From Ottowia massiliensis (GTDB taxonomy: Bacteria; Pseudomonadota; Gammaproteobacteria; Burkholderiales; Burkholderiaceae_C): DNA of 64,000 bases. The notes under the pieces were generated by a model. The model saw only the letters and a list, made by a program, of their open reading frames with translations. It made no database searches and was not told the origin of the DNA. Where the stretch lies: NCBI RefSeq assembly GCF_900240305.1, contig NZ_LT964854.1:1426001-1490000 (forward strand), read 5' to 3'. The first letter of the stretch is position 1, and every line of letters starts with the position of its first letter. Below are positions 26,489 to 35,936 of the stretch, one piece after another. Both the position numbers and the translations under genes were made by a program.

Positions 26489-26805
26489 AAATTGCGGGTT
26501 TTTTTAACGTTTGACGCCGCCCCTGTCTGGGAAAAGCAAGGTTTCATGCGACCATCAGCGCACGGCCTTGCGCAGCAAGCCTGCCAGTCTATCAACCTGC
26601 GCAACGCCCTTTTGGCGCGATCTGTAGCCGTGCGTGAGCTGCCGAGAACAGAGCGTGAGCGAAGGTTGCATTTGTTAGTTCTTGGCAACACTTTGTAGGG
26701 GCGAACAGGCTGCTTTTCTTTCCTTGGCGATGGGTTTGCTGCTAGGATTTGAGCGAATTCGTAAGGAATTTCACCTTCAGAAATACAAAGCAACGAGGTG
26801 TCCTC

Positions 26806-27885
26806 TTGAGTTTTTTTGATTCCCTGATCAGCACAAAGTCTGCGCCGGTGGCGGGCTTGGACATCAGTGCGTCCAGCGTCAAGCTGGTTGAGCTGACGCA
26901 AGGCCGCCCGGGTTCTTTCTCTTTGGAGCACTGCGCCATTGAGCCGCTTGAGCGCGGCTGGATCACCGACGGCAACATCGAGAAATTCGATGAAGTGGTC
27001 GAGGCCGTCCGGCGCGTGGTGCGCAAAAGCGGCACCAAAGCCAAGCGCGTTTCCATGGCCCTCCCGGCTTCGGTGGTCATCACCAAGAAAATTGTTCTTC
27101 CGGCAGGGCTGGGCGAGCGGGAGCTGGAGGTCTATGTTGAGTCAGAAGCCAATCAGTACATCCCTTTCTCTCTGGATGAAGTGAGCCTGGACTTCTGCGT
27201 CATAGGGCCTAGCCAGGCTTCGGCTGGCGATGTGGACGTCATGATCGCAGCCGCCCGCAAGGAAAAAGTGGAAGACTGCCGAGGCCTGGCGGAGGCGGCG
27301 GGGCTTGAACCTATCGTGATTGACGTGGAAACCAACGCGTCACGAATAGCGGTCAATCGCCTGATCGAGAGGTTGCCCGGCCGCGGTAGGGACTCACTGG
27401 TTGCCTTATTTGAAATTGGCGCCACCTTGGCGTCGATGCAGGTGTTGCGCAACGATGAGCTGATTTATGAGCGTGATCAGGTTTTTGGCGGTGCACAGCT
27501 GACTCAAATGTTGGTCCGTCAATACGGTTTCACCTTTGAGGAGGCAGAAGCCAAGAAGCGCAGTGGCGAATTGCCTGAAGATTATGCAAGCGCCGTGTTG
27601 CAGCCTTTTGTCGAAACGCTGGCAATCGAAGTTGAACGAGCACTGAAATTCTTTTTCACCAGCACGCCTCATAATCGTGTGGATGCAATTTTTCTTGCGG
27701 GAGGGACGGCGTCGCTGCCCGGTTTGGCTGAAACTATTGCGCAACACGCCTCTGTTCAATGTCAGGTAGTCAATCCATTTGATGGAATGAATATCGGCCG
27801 GAGCGTCAACAAAGGAAAAATGGCAAGAGAAGCTGCGTCGTATCTGACGGCATGCGGACTCGCACTGAGGGGGCTTGTGTCATGA
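26806..27885 (+). CDS. pilM: Type IV pilus assembly protein PilM
   Basis: Actin-like cytoplasmic protein that binds the PilN N-terminus and joins the inner-membrane alignment complex of type IV pili. From a TTG at 26806 with AGGTG upstream it is 359 aa, starting (M)SFFDSLISTKSAPVAGLDIS, which matches the usual PilM length and start. The frame is open to 26749 but that would add 19 atypical residues. Actin-fold nucleotide motifs: GLDISASSVKLVEL, GATLASMQVL and FLAGGTASLPGL. The stop overlaps the pilN start (ATGA). Base composition changes near 27330, from GC-rich to clearly less so, and stays low through aroK. Confidence 0.93.
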   Translation: MSFFDSLISTKSAPVAGLDISASSVKLVELTQGRPGSFSLEHCAIEPLERGWITDGNIEKFDEVVEAVRRVVRKSGTKAKRVSMALPASVVITKKIVLPAGLGERELEVYVESEANQYIPFSLDEVSLDFCVIGPSQASAGDVDVMIAAARKEKVEDCRGLAEAAGLEPIVIDVETNASRIAVNRLIERLPGRGRDSLVALFEIGATLASMQVLRNDELIYERDQVFGGAQLTQMLVRQYGFTFEEAEAKKRSGELPEDYASAVLQPFVETLAIEVERALKFFFTSTPHNRVDAIFLAGGTASLPGLAETIAQHASVQCQVVNPFDGMNIGRSVNKGKMAREAASYLTACGLALRGLVS

Positions 27886-28469
27886 TTTTGATTAACCTGC
27901 TTCCGCACCGTGAAATTGCACGCAAGAAGGCGCGCCAGGCTTTCAATGTGGCTCTGCTTGTTTCAGTAGCCGTTGGCGCAGCGATCGGTGGTATTATTTA
28001 TATGTGGTACCAAGGCCAGATTGAAATGCAGGAGGGCCGAAATCAGTTTCTGATTAGCGAAAACCAGAAACTGGACGCTGAGATCAAGGAAATCGCTAAT
28101 CTGCAAAATGAAATTGATGCGCTGAAGGCAAGGCAGCGGGCAGTCGAGACCTTGCAGGCGGATCGCAATCTCCCTGTTCATTTGTTCAATGAATTGGTCC
28201 AGCAACTGCCAGAAGGCATGTACCTGAAATCCATCAAACAGGAGGGGCGTAGCGTGCTGATAGGGGGGGCTGCCCAGTCGAGTGAGCGCGTTTCCGAACT
28301 GCTGAGGAACCTCACGCGCAATACAGAATGGGTCAGGCAGCCTGAATTGATCGAAGTGGTGGCCGGTGATTTGTCATTGAGCAAGACGGACAAGCGCAGG
28401 GTCTATAACTTTACGGTCCGTGCGCAGCTGGGTAGCGCTGAAAGCAAGGCAGAAACCAATGGCAAATGA
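27882..28469 (+). CDS. pilN: Type IV pilus assembly protein PilN
   Basis: 195 aa inner-membrane protein. The N-terminus MILINLLPHRE is the conserved PilM-binding motif. One membrane helix follows (ALLVSVAVGAAIGGIIYMW), then a coiled-coil (EIKEIANLQNEIDALKARQR) and a periplasmic ferredoxin-like domain. It overlaps pilM by 4 nt. Pairs with PilO. Confidence 0.95.
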   Translation: MILINLLPHREIARKKARQAFNVALLVSVAVGAAIGGIIYMWYQGQIEMQEGRNQFLISENQKLDAEIKEIANLQNEIDALKARQRAVETLQADRNLPVHLFNELVQQLPEGMYLKSIKQEGRSVLIGGAAQSSERVSELLRNLTRNTEWVRQPELIEVVAGDLSLSKTDKRRVYNFTVRAQLGSAESKAETNGK

Positions 28470-28482
28470 TTGAGGTGAGCAA

Positions 28483-29163
28483 GTGGCTGCGAAAGATAAA
28501 AAAAATCTCAATGAATCAATTGGACGAATCGGTGACCAGTTCCAGAATCTTGACATGCGGGATCCGGGGCTATGGCCAGCAATTCCCCGATATGCGTTGT
28601 GTCTGCTGGTGGTGGTGCTGACGGCGGCGGTGGTATGGTTCTTCTTTGTGCAGGATGCTATGGCGGAGCTTGATGCGGCGCGTCAAAAAGAAGAAACACT
28701 GCGGCAAGAATACAAAACGAAAGTTGCAAAGGCAGTGAACCTGGATGCGCTGAAGCAGCAGCTGGAAGAAGTTCAACAGTACGTTGCCTTATTGGAACGG
28801 CAGCTTCCAAGCGAGGCTGAAATGGATGCCTTGCTCTCTGATATCAGTCAGGCGGGGTATGCCAGGGGATTGCAGGTCAATTTGTTTCGCCCAAATCAAG
28901 TCGTAGTTCAGGATTATTATGCAGAGTTGCCTATTTCTATCAAGGGGTCGGGAAAATTCCATGATGTAGCCAACTTTGCTGCGGATGTGGCGAATTTGTC
29001 CCGAATCGTCACCCTCAATAATATAACCATGAGTCCTGCGAAAGACAATGATTCCGGAACGGGAGAATTGACGCTTGAAGCCACCGCAAAGACTTTCCGT
29101 TATCTGGATGATAAGGAAATAGAGGCCCAGCGTCAGGCAAAGCAGAAGAAGGACGAGAAATGA
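28483..29163 (+). CDS. pilO: Type IV pilus assembly protein PilO
   Basis: 226 aa. GTG start at 28483 with GAGGTGA upstream. It has one membrane helix (ALCLLVVVLTAAVVWFFFV), a coiled-coil (LKQQLEEVQQYVALLERQLP) and a periplasmic domain (LQVNLFRPNQVVVQDYYAELPI is typical). It forms the PilN-PilO heterodimer and overlaps pilP by 4 nt. Confidence 0.95.
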   Translation: MAAKDKKNLNESIGRIGDQFQNLDMRDPGLWPAIPRYALCLLVVVLTAAVVWFFFVQDAMAELDAARQKEETLRQEYKTKVAKAVNLDALKQQLEEVQQYVALLERQLPSEAEMDALLSDISQAGYARGLQVNLFRPNQVVVQDYYAELPISIKGSGKFHDVANFAADVANLSRIVTLNNITMSPAKDNDSGTGELTLEATAKTFRYLDDKEIEAQRQAKQKKDEK

Positions 29164-29708
29164 TTGTCAGAAAAGCTGAAATTATTGGTCTGTTGTCCTT
29201 GTGCGTGTTGGGCGTTGTCGGATGTGCAGCCTCCTACCAGGAAGAGCTGAGGCAATGGATGGACCAGGAGCGGCGGTCTGTTGTTCCAAAGATCACGCCA
29301 ATTAACGAACCTAAACAGTTTGTGGCGGCTAAGTACAAGGAAAGTGAAGCTGCTGACCCATTCAATATGAGTCGGTTAACGGTAGCCTTGCAAAAAGACA
29401 AAGCGCAGAATGCAGGAGCGCTTTTGATTGCAGCAGAGGAAAAGAGAGCTAAAGAGCCTTTGGAAAATTATCCGCTCGATACCATTGTCATGGTAGGCAG
29501 TTTGACAAAAGGCGGTCGTATTGTTGGATTGGTAAAGGTGGACAATCTTCTTTATCAGGTTGTTCCAGGGAATCATCTTGGTCAGGATTATGGGAAGATC
29601 ATGGCTGTTGATGAAGGGCAGATTACTTTGCGTGAAATTGTCCAGGATTCTCTGGGCGAATGGATAGAGAAGATTACAGTAATGCAATTGCAGGAGAGCG
29701 ATAAATGA
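29160..29708 (+). CDS. pilP: Type IV pilus lipoprotein PilP
   Basis: 182 aa. Signal peptide with a lipobox around GVVGC gives a lipid-anchored protein that links PilNO to the PilQ secretin. The C-terminal beta-sandwich region has MVGSLTKGGRIVGLVKVDNL and VVPGNHLGQDYGKIMAVDEG, typical of PilP. It overlaps pilO and pilQ by 4 nt each (translational coupling). Confidence 0.94.
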   Translation: MIVRKAEIIGLLSLCVLGVVGCAASYQEELRQWMDQERRSVVPKITPINEPKQFVAAKYKESEAADPFNMSRLTVALQKDKAQNAGALLIAAEEKRAKEPLENYPLDTIVMVGSLTKGGRIVGLVKVDNLLYQVVPGNHLGQDYGKIMAVDEGQITLREIVQDSLGEWIEKITVMQLQESDK

Positions 29709-31855
29709 TCAGGGTCATGCGGTGTATTAAGAGTTCGGCGCGCGATGCAATTGTTGCAAGCGTAATGATGGGAGTGTTTTCGGCGGCATGTGCCGATCCC
29801 CAAATTGAAGCGGTTTCCAGTTCTATCCAGGGAGGGGTCGATGTGGTTCGCATCGATTTCTCTGAACCATTGAAAACTGTGCCTGATGGTTTTGCCGTGC
29901 AATCTCCGGCGCGAATTGCATTGGATTTTCCCGGCGTCCGTAACGGCATGGGTCGTACAAATGTTGGCATCAATCAAGGCAATGTGAAGGGAGTCAATGT
30001 TGTTCAGGCAAATGACCGAACCCGCGTTGTTCTGAATCTCAAGCGGGCAACACCTTATAAGCCGGTGATTGATGGGAATTCCTTGCTGGTGTCGCTAGCA
30101 CCCGCTTCTGAGGCGGCGTCTTCGGAGAAAGGAGGAGGTACGGTTTTTTCTGAAAGCAGAAATACAAGTGTAGCTCCACTGAAAAACATTGACTTTAGGC
30201 GCGGCGTGGAGAATGCGGGAAGGGTTGTTATTGATTTGGATAGCAATCAGGTTGGAGTCGATATTCGCCAGCAGGGTGAAAAGCTGGTTGTGGAGTTCTT
30301 GAGAACCAGCCTTCCTGAAGGCTTGCGTCGGAAGCTGGACGTATCTGATTTTGGAACTCCGGTTCAGATGATTAGCGCGGTTCAGAGTGGGGACCGCGTG
30401 CGCATGGTAATTGAGCCTAAGGGACAGTGGGAGCATTCTGCCTATCAGAGTGATAACCAGCTGGTTATCGAAGTTCGTCAGCAGAAGAACGATGACGGGA
30501 AGCTGGCTCAAGGCGGTGGCTATCGCGGAGAGAAGCTTTCTCTGAATTTCCAAAACATTGAAGTTCGTTCGCTGCTTCAAGTCATTGCAGATTTCACGAA
30601 TTTCAATGTTGTAACATCAGACTCCGTCGTAGGTAACGTGACTCTGCGACTAAAGGATGTGCCATGGGATCAAGCGCTTGACATTATTCTGCAGGCCAAG
30701 GGCCTGGGAATGAAGAAAAACGGCAACGTGCTTCAGATTGCGCCGAAAGATGAGCTGGCCGCAAAAGAAAAAGCAGAGCTTGAAGCGCAGGCAGCCATAC
30801 AGGATTTGGAGCCACTTCGTACACAATCTTTTCAATTGAACTATGCAAAGGCGGCGGATATAGCTGAGCAGCTGACGCGCAACAGCAACAGCAACAGCCA
30901 AGGTGGAAATACATCGAGAATCTTGAGCCCCCGGGGAAGCGTTATCGCAGAACCCCGAACCAACCAGATTTTCGTCTCTGATATACCATCGCGCTTGGCC
31001 CAAGTACAGGAGATGATCGCCAAGCTTGATGTGGCGGTGCGGCAGGTGCTGATTGAGGCCCGGATTGTCGAAGCCAGCGATACATTTGGCCGTTCGCTTG
31101 GAGTCAAACTGGGTGGATCAGATTTGCGAGGGGTGCGCGGCGGCGATCCCGGTTATAGAGTGCGCGGCAACAATCGTGTCGCCTTGGGCGGCTCCTACAA
31201 CGCGGTTTCCGCGACGACGGGAGAGGGGGAGTCAAGTATGTTGAATACTTCGACGACGCAATTTCTGAATTTGCCAGCCAACACTATTGATGGCAACACT
31301 CCAGCTACGTTTGCCTTGTCTCTTTTCAGTGCGGCTGCTAACCGCTTTTTGAACCTCGAACTGTCGGCCATGGAAGCTGATGGGCAAGGCAAAGTCGTTT
31401 CAAGCCCGAGGGTGGTGACCGCCAATCAGGTAAAGGCGATTATTGAGCAAGGTACTGAATTCGCGTATCAGGAGTCTGCGCAGAATGGTGCGACATCCGT
31501 TCAATTCAAGAAAGCCGTCTTGAGTTTGGAGGTTACTCCTCAAATTACTCCGGAAGGCAGCATCATTCTGGATTTGGCTGTTAATAAGGATAGCCCGGGG
31601 ACTGTTGTGGCAGGCGCAATGTCAATTGATACAAAACGCGTTAAAACACAGGTGCTGGTTGAGAATGGCGGCACCGTTGTGATTGGCGGTATATTTGAAT
31701 TGACGGAAAAAGATAGTGTTGCCAAGGTTCCTTTGCTAGGTGATATTCCGGTGGTTGGTAATCTGTTCAAGAATCGTACTCGTTCCTCGCGGAAGGAAGA
31801 GATACTGGTGTTTATAACGCCAAAGATTATTTCTGATCAAACTGCCCTTCGATAA
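29705..31855 (+). CDS. pilQ: Type IV pilus secretin PilQ
   Basis: 716 aa outer-membrane secretin through which the pilus passes. A signal region precedes ADPQIEAV; two AMIN domains follow, then STN/N0 (LNFQNIEVRSLLQVIADFTN), an N1 domain ending in a short Asn/Ser tract (NSNSNSQGGN), and the secretin core with VSSPRVVTANQVKAIIEQG and the end VPLLGDIPVVGNLFKNRTR. It is the last gene of pilMNOPQ proper; the next gene starts 20 nt on. Confidence 0.96.
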   Translation: MIRVMRCIKSSARDAIVASVMMGVFSAACADPQIEAVSSSIQGGVDVVRIDFSEPLKTVPDGFAVQSPARIALDFPGVRNGMGRTNVGINQGNVKGVNVVQANDRTRVVLNLKRATPYKPVIDGNSLLVSLAPASEAASSEKGGGTVFSESRNTSVAPLKNIDFRRGVENAGRVVIDLDSNQVGVDIRQQGEKLVVEFLRTSLPEGLRRKLDVSDFGTPVQMISAVQSGDRVRMVIEPKGQWEHSAYQSDNQLVIEVRQQKNDDGKLAQGGGYRGEKLSLNFQNIEVRSLLQVIADFTNFNVVTSDSVVGNVTLRLKDVPWDQALDIILQAKGLGMKKNGNVLQIAPKDELAAKEKAELEAQAAIQDLEPLRTQSFQLNYAKAADIAEQLTRNSNSNSQGGNTSRILSPRGSVIAEPRTNQIFVSDIPSRLAQVQEMIAKLDVAVRQVLIEARIVEASDTFGRSLGVKLGGSDLRGVRGGDPGYRVRGNNRVALGGSYNAVSATTGEGESSMLNTSTTQFLNLPANTIDGNTPATFALSLFSAAANRFLNLELSAMEADGQGKVVSSPRVVTANQVKAIIEQGTEFAYQESAQNGATSVQFKKAVLSLEVTPQITPEGSIILDLAVNKDSPGTVVAGAMSIDTKRVKTQVLVENGGTVVIGGIFELTEKDSVAKVPLLGDIPVVGNLFKNRTRSSRKEEILVFITPKIISDQTALR

Positions 31856-31875
31856 TTTTTTTGGAGCAACATGAG

Positions 31876-33966
31876 ATGAAACATTTGCATTTTCTGAGGC
31901 ACGCGGTCGCATGCGCTGGCGTAGCCATGCTGGTTGCGGCCTGTGGCGGTGGCGGGGGTGACCCTGGAACCAATCCGCGGGACAATAATTCTGGCGGCAC
32001 GAATGCCCGTTCGGCTAGCAGCGTGGATGTGTATTCCAGCGCAGCGTCGATCCCGACGGGAGGGGCTGGCGCGGCCATTACGATTACAGCCATCGTCAAA
32101 GATTCCGGTAATGTTGCTATCCCCAATTTTCCTGTGGCGTTCAAGACGGAATATGGATCGTTGAGTCCCGTGACAACGACAAACGATAAAGGAGTTGCTA
32201 CGGCAGAACTGACTCCGCCCAAAACAGATAACGCTTTGAATCGTTCATTTGGCGTGACGGTGACGGCCAAAGGCGCTAGCAAGAAAATTGATCTCAAAGT
32301 CGAAGGTACGACAGTGGCTTTGAGTGGTGATACCTCATTGGGTGTCAATCAGGAAGGTGAATACACGGTCAATGTTCGCGACGCGGCCGGAGAAACTGTA
32401 TCCAATGCTGGCGTGACGATCACCGCCCAGCAAGGCGGATCGCAGGCCCAGGTAGCTTCCGTTCAGACAGGAAGCAACGGCATTGCAACGTTCAAATACA
32501 AGCCAACGGCTGCAGGAAGTGTTCGCCTGGTGGCGGATGGCCTGAATGCCGAAAACACATCGCGCTATCTGGACATATCAGTTGGCAGTGCTGTCATTCA
32601 GCTGACCACGGAGTCACCTTATTGGCGCCTGAACCAGGCCAACCGGGTTGTCGTTCGCGTGGCGGATGGCAATCAGTCGCCTGTCGCGGCGGGAACTAAG
32701 GTGCTTTTCAGTACGACGCGAGGGTGCATTGTGGATGCGGGTGATACGGCTTGCACAACATCTAGCAGAACTGCGCCTGTTTCATCCAAAATAATCGAGA
32801 CCAATGCTGCTGGATATGCGGAAGGATTTGTGCTTTCAACTGATGCAGGTGCGACGAGTATTAAAGCGGAAGTTACTTCCGGTAGCCTTCAAGGTATAGG
32901 AACCCTTACGGCGCAGTTCATAGCTCTTGTTCCCAGCCGCCTGATTGTTCAAGCTAATCCGAATGCACTTCAGACAAGTGCGGCTGCTTCTGGTAATTCG
33001 GCAGTTATCGATGCATTGCTGCTGGATGATCGGGGTAATCCTGTTATCAATATGCCTGTGTATTTCACAGTGCTGAACGATCTGAGTGGCGGTCGATTGG
33101 CCGCGACATCAGTTAAAACTAATGAACAAGGTCGGGCAAAGAATACTTTTTATGCTGGTCCACGAGGAACAGGGTCGGATCAGGTCATAATTCGTGCGGC
33201 GTTAGGAGGTGATTACTCTGGTATTTCCGATGAGGTGAAACTGACGGTTGGCGGTGATGGTCTTTCAATTGCTCTGGGAGATAGCACGCTTATTGCATCG
33301 ATAAATGGAGATACCATGTATCGTACGATGCATACAGCTTATGTAACCAATTCGGCAGGAGTCTCGCAGGCATCTGTTCCAATTACATTGCGAATTGAAC
33401 CCTTTGCTTATTCGCAAGGGATCCGTTGCTGGAATGGAAAAGTGTGGGCGACGACACGTCCCAAGGTTTGTCAAGCTGTTGATAGCAATGGTAGATGTAT
33501 TGGGGAAATTGATGTCATTTACACTAATGAAGATACTAACTTCAATGGCATTCGTGATGCTAATGAATTGAATAATGTAAGTGATGTTTTGGGATTGAAG
33601 CCTGGTTTTGTGGCTACCCTGATACCTGCCAAATCAGATGGGACGGTTGTAGCGGCTGGCGGCAGCACTATTACCTTAACGACTGATTCTAACGGCCTTG
33701 CTTATTTCTATACGCAATATGCCAAACGTTACGCTGGTTGGGCCGCAATGCGAATTGTTGCCACGGCCCAGGCAGGAGGCTCTGATTCTAGGAATGCGAC
33801 ACCAGGTAGATTTTTGACAGCTTTGCTCTCTGATGTAAATGAGGAAACGAAACTTCCGCCTGGTGCAATCAGCCCCTATGGTGTTGGCCAAGCCTCTTGC
33901 GCTGTTGCAACTCCAACTCCAACTCCAACTCCAACTCCAACTCCAACTCCAACTCCAACTCCATGA
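31876..33966 (+). CDS. Ig-like (Big-1/invasin-type) repeat lipoprotein with Thr-Pro tail
   Basis: 696 aa from ATG 31876 (MKHLHFLRHAVACAGVAMLVAAC), GGAG upstream. The lipobox LVAAC is followed by a glycine run, then several bacterial Ig-like repeats of the type ITAIVKDSGNVAIPNFPVAF...NDKGVATAEL, YTVNVRDAAGETVSNAGVTI...GSNGIATFKYK and LLLDDRGNPVINMPVYFTV...NEQGRAKNTFYAG. It also has a Cys-containing region (GIRCWNGKVW, RPKVCQAVDSNGRCIG) with a calcium-binding-like NEDTNFNGIRDANE stretch. The C-terminus is nine Thr-Pro pairs encoded by a 6-bp tandem repeat. It is probably surface-exposed and may act with the pili, given its place in the operon between pilQ and aroK; that is inference. The stop overlaps the aroK start. 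Confidence 0.85.
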   Translation: MKHLHFLRHAVACAGVAMLVAACGGGGGDPGTNPRDNNSGGTNARSASSVDVYSSAASIPTGGAGAAITITAIVKDSGNVAIPNFPVAFKTEYGSLSPVTTTNDKGVATAELTPPKTDNALNRSFGVTVTAKGASKKIDLKVEGTTVALSGDTSLGVNQEGEYTVNVRDAAGETVSNAGVTITAQQGGSQAQVASVQTGSNGIATFKYKPTAAGSVRLVADGLNAENTSRYLDISVGSAVIQLTTESPYWRLNQANRVVVRVADGNQSPVAAGTKVLFSTTRGCIVDAGDTACTTSSRTAPVSSKIIETNAAGYAEGFVLSTDAGATSIKAEVTSGSLQGIGTLTAQFIALVPSRLIVQANPNALQTSAAASGNSAVIDALLLDDRGNPVINMPVYFTVLNDLSGGRLAATSVKTNEQGRAKNTFYAGPRGTGSDQVIIRAALGGDYSGISDEVKLTVGGDGLSIALGDSTLIASINGDTMYRTMHTAYVTNSAGVSQASVPITLRIEPFAYSQGIRCWNGKVWATTRPKVCQAVDSNGRCIGEIDVIYTNEDTNFNGIRDANELNNVSDVLGLKPGFVATLIPAKSDGTVVAAGGSTITLTTDSNGLAYFYTQYAKRYAGWAAMRIVATAQAGGSDSRNATPGRFLTALLSDVNEETKLPPGAISPYGVGQASCAVATPTPTPTPTPTPTPTPTP
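33910..33963 (+). repeat. Hexanucleotide tandem repeat, nine copies of ACTCCA
   Basis: 54 nt, perfect. It encodes the Thr-Pro tail of the lipoprotein. Length changes keep the frame. It ends at the first base of the ATGATG start of aroK, so it also occupies the place where the aroK ribosome-binding site would be. Confidence 0.95.
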
Positions 33967-34505
33967 TGGAGCGAGTGATACTCGTTGGCTTGCCAGGTTC
34001 TGGCAAGTCAACGATTGGGAGGCAACTTGCGCGAAGGCGTGAGTTGCCTTTTTTTGATTCTGATCAGGTTATTGAGTCCCGCCTGGGTGAGACGATCAGA
34101 GCATTTTTTGCACGTGAAGGAGAAAAGACGTTCAGAGATTTTGAAGAACGAGTGATTGATGAATTGACCATGCAGGGGAGCTGCGTGTTGGCCACGGGAG
34201 GCGGCGCAGTGCTTCAAAGCGAAAACCGCCAGCGAATGCGCGAACGAGGAGTGGTGGTGTATTTGCGCGCTTCACCGGAACAGTTGATGAGGCGATTGCG
34301 AAACGACACAAAGCGGCCCCTGCTTCAAGTGGCAGATCCCATGGCGCGCTTGCAGGATTTATATGAAGAGCGCGAGCCGCTGTACAAGGAAGTGGCTGAT
34401 TTCACGTTTGACGCTTGCGGCTCTTCGCCAGCTTTGCTGGTGAGCCGGGTGATGATGCAACTGGATTTGACGTGTAAATCATTGCCAGGCAGTGAGACTG
34501 GCTGA
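33966..34505 (+). CDS. aroK: Shikimate kinase
   Basis: ATP-dependent kinase of the aromatic amino acid pathway. It is 179 aa from ATG 33966 (MERVILVGLPGSGKST); an ATG directly before it (33963) is equally possible. P-loop GLPGSGKST, shikimate-binding FFDSDQVIE and the TGGGAVL loop are present. Its start overlaps the stop of the lipoprotein (ATGA) and there is no ribosome-binding site, since the preceding 54 nt are the ACTCCA repeat; translation is therefore probably coupled to the upstream gene. Longer frames reaching into the repeat (poly Asn-Ser) are not credible. Confidence 0.94.
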   Translation: MERVILVGLPGSGKSTIGRQLARRRELPFFDSDQVIESRLGETIRAFFAREGEKTFRDFEERVIDELTMQGSCVLATGGGAVLQSENRQRMRERGVVVYLRASPEQLMRRLRNDTKRPLLQVADPMARLQDLYEEREPLYKEVADFTFDACGSSPALLVSRVMMQLDLTCKSLPGSETG

Positions 34506-34700
34506 AGCGATTTATTTGCATGCCACGCAATAATTATCGTGAAATTGGAAGCCAGACTGCTGACCTCGAATACGCGACCGTAATTAGTTTTTTTTGGATA
34601 ATATAAATTCTATTTAATCCATTATTTTGGTCTTGTATTGTTGCGGCAGTTTATTGGCAAGCCGGAATTTCTGTGCCTGCCTTTATGAAGAAGACTTGGC
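34506..34700. promoter_or_regulatory. AT-rich aroK-aroB spacer
   Basis: 195 nt, much richer in A+T than its surroundings (TTAGTTTTTTTTGG, AATATAAATTCTATTTAATC). It probably carries an aroB promoter; several -10-like hexamers exist and I cannot choose one. Confidence 0.4.
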
Positions 34701-35816
34701 ATGAATACGCAGCATGTTTCTATTGCGCTGGGTGAGCGCAGTTATTCCATTCTGATTGGCGCAGGGCTGCTTGATTGCGCTGATGCATTTGGCGCAGCGC
34801 CAGAAGTTGCAGGCAATGGGCGCGCGCTGATCGTGAGTAATGAAACAGTAGCGCCACTGTATGCCCGCAGGCTGGCGCAAACGCTGTCTGGCCGCCATGC
34901 CAGTGTGCAAATCCTGGCGCTGCCCGATGGCGAGGCTTACAAGAATTGGCAAACGCTGAACCTGATTTTTGACGCCTTGCTTCAACAGGGGGCAGACCGC
35001 AAAACTACGCTTTACGCTTTGGGCGGCGGCGTGGTAGGCGACATCACAGGCTTTGCCGCAGCCTGCTATATGCGTGGCGTGCCTTTCGTGCAGGTGCCAA
35101 CTACGCTGCTGGCGCAGGTGGACTCGTCTGTGGGTGGGAAAACGGCCATCAACCACCCGCTGGGCAAAAACATGATTGGCGCGTTCTATCAGCCGCAAAG
35201 GGTTGTGTGCGATCTGGACGCAATCAAAACCCTGCCTGCGCGCGAGCTTTCCGCTGGTCTGGCTGAAGTCATCAAATATGGCCCGATTGCTGACATGGCT
35301 TTCCTTGATTGGGTCGAGGCGCATCTGCCCGCATTGCGCGCCTGCGAGCCGCAGGCGCTGGCCCATGCCGTCAGGCGCAGCTGTGAAATTAAGGCGCAAG
35401 TGGTGGGCGCTGACGAGCGGGAGGCGGGTTTGCGCGCCATTCTCAATTTCGGACATACCTTCGGCCATGCCATTGAGGCAGGTATGGGCTACGGCGCGTG
35501 GCTGCATGGCGAGGCTGTGGGCGCAGGCATGGTCATGGCGGCCATGCTTTCGCATGAGCTGGGCTTGGCGGATGCAGCCTTTGTTCAGCGCCTGACAGCG
35601 ATCATCGCGGCGGCGGGCCTGCCCGTGCACGGCCCTGTGCTGAATACCGCCGATAACGCAGGCCGCTATCTGGAGCTGATGCGGCTGGACAAGAAGACGT
35701 TGGCGGGCGAAATCCGCTTTGTGCTGGTCGATGGCCTCGGCCAAGCCATCGTGCGCGGTGCGCCAGACGCGCTGGTGAAGCGGGTCATTGACCGCTGCTG
35801 TGCTGCGCCAGCTTGA
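34701..35816 (+). CDS. aroB: 3-dehydroquinate synthase
   Basis: Second step of the shikimate pathway, NAD- and metal-dependent. It is 371 aa from ATG 34701 (MNTQHVSIALGERSYSILIG). Motifs: LPDGEAYKN, YALGGGVVGDITGFAAACY, VDSSVGGKTAINHP, and metal-binding residues in SAGLAEVIKYGPI and NFGHTFGHAIE. GC returns to the high window level here. It is followed by an IS remnant where a dgt gene often stands in relatives. Confidence 0.96.
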   Translation: MNTQHVSIALGERSYSILIGAGLLDCADAFGAAPEVAGNGRALIVSNETVAPLYARRLAQTLSGRHASVQILALPDGEAYKNWQTLNLIFDALLQQGADRKTTLYALGGGVVGDITGFAAACYMRGVPFVQVPTTLLAQVDSSVGGKTAINHPLGKNMIGAFYQPQRVVCDLDAIKTLPARELSAGLAEVIKYGPIADMAFLDWVEAHLPALRACEPQALAHAVRRSCEIKAQVVGADEREAGLRAILNFGHTFGHAIEAGMGYGAWLHGEAVGAGMVMAAMLSHELGLADAAFVQRLTAIIAAAGLPVHGPVLNTADNAGRYLELMRLDKKTLAGEIRFVLVDGLGQAIVRGAPDALVKRVIDRCCAAPA

Positions 35817-35936
35817 ATGGCTCTGTTCAAAGCCCGCCCGAAAGAGACGGCGGGAGCGCATCAGGCGCGCAAGGCGTGGGCAGTGAAGGTTGCATGCGAA
35901 CACACCGCCACATACGGCATCCTGCTGTTTTATTCA

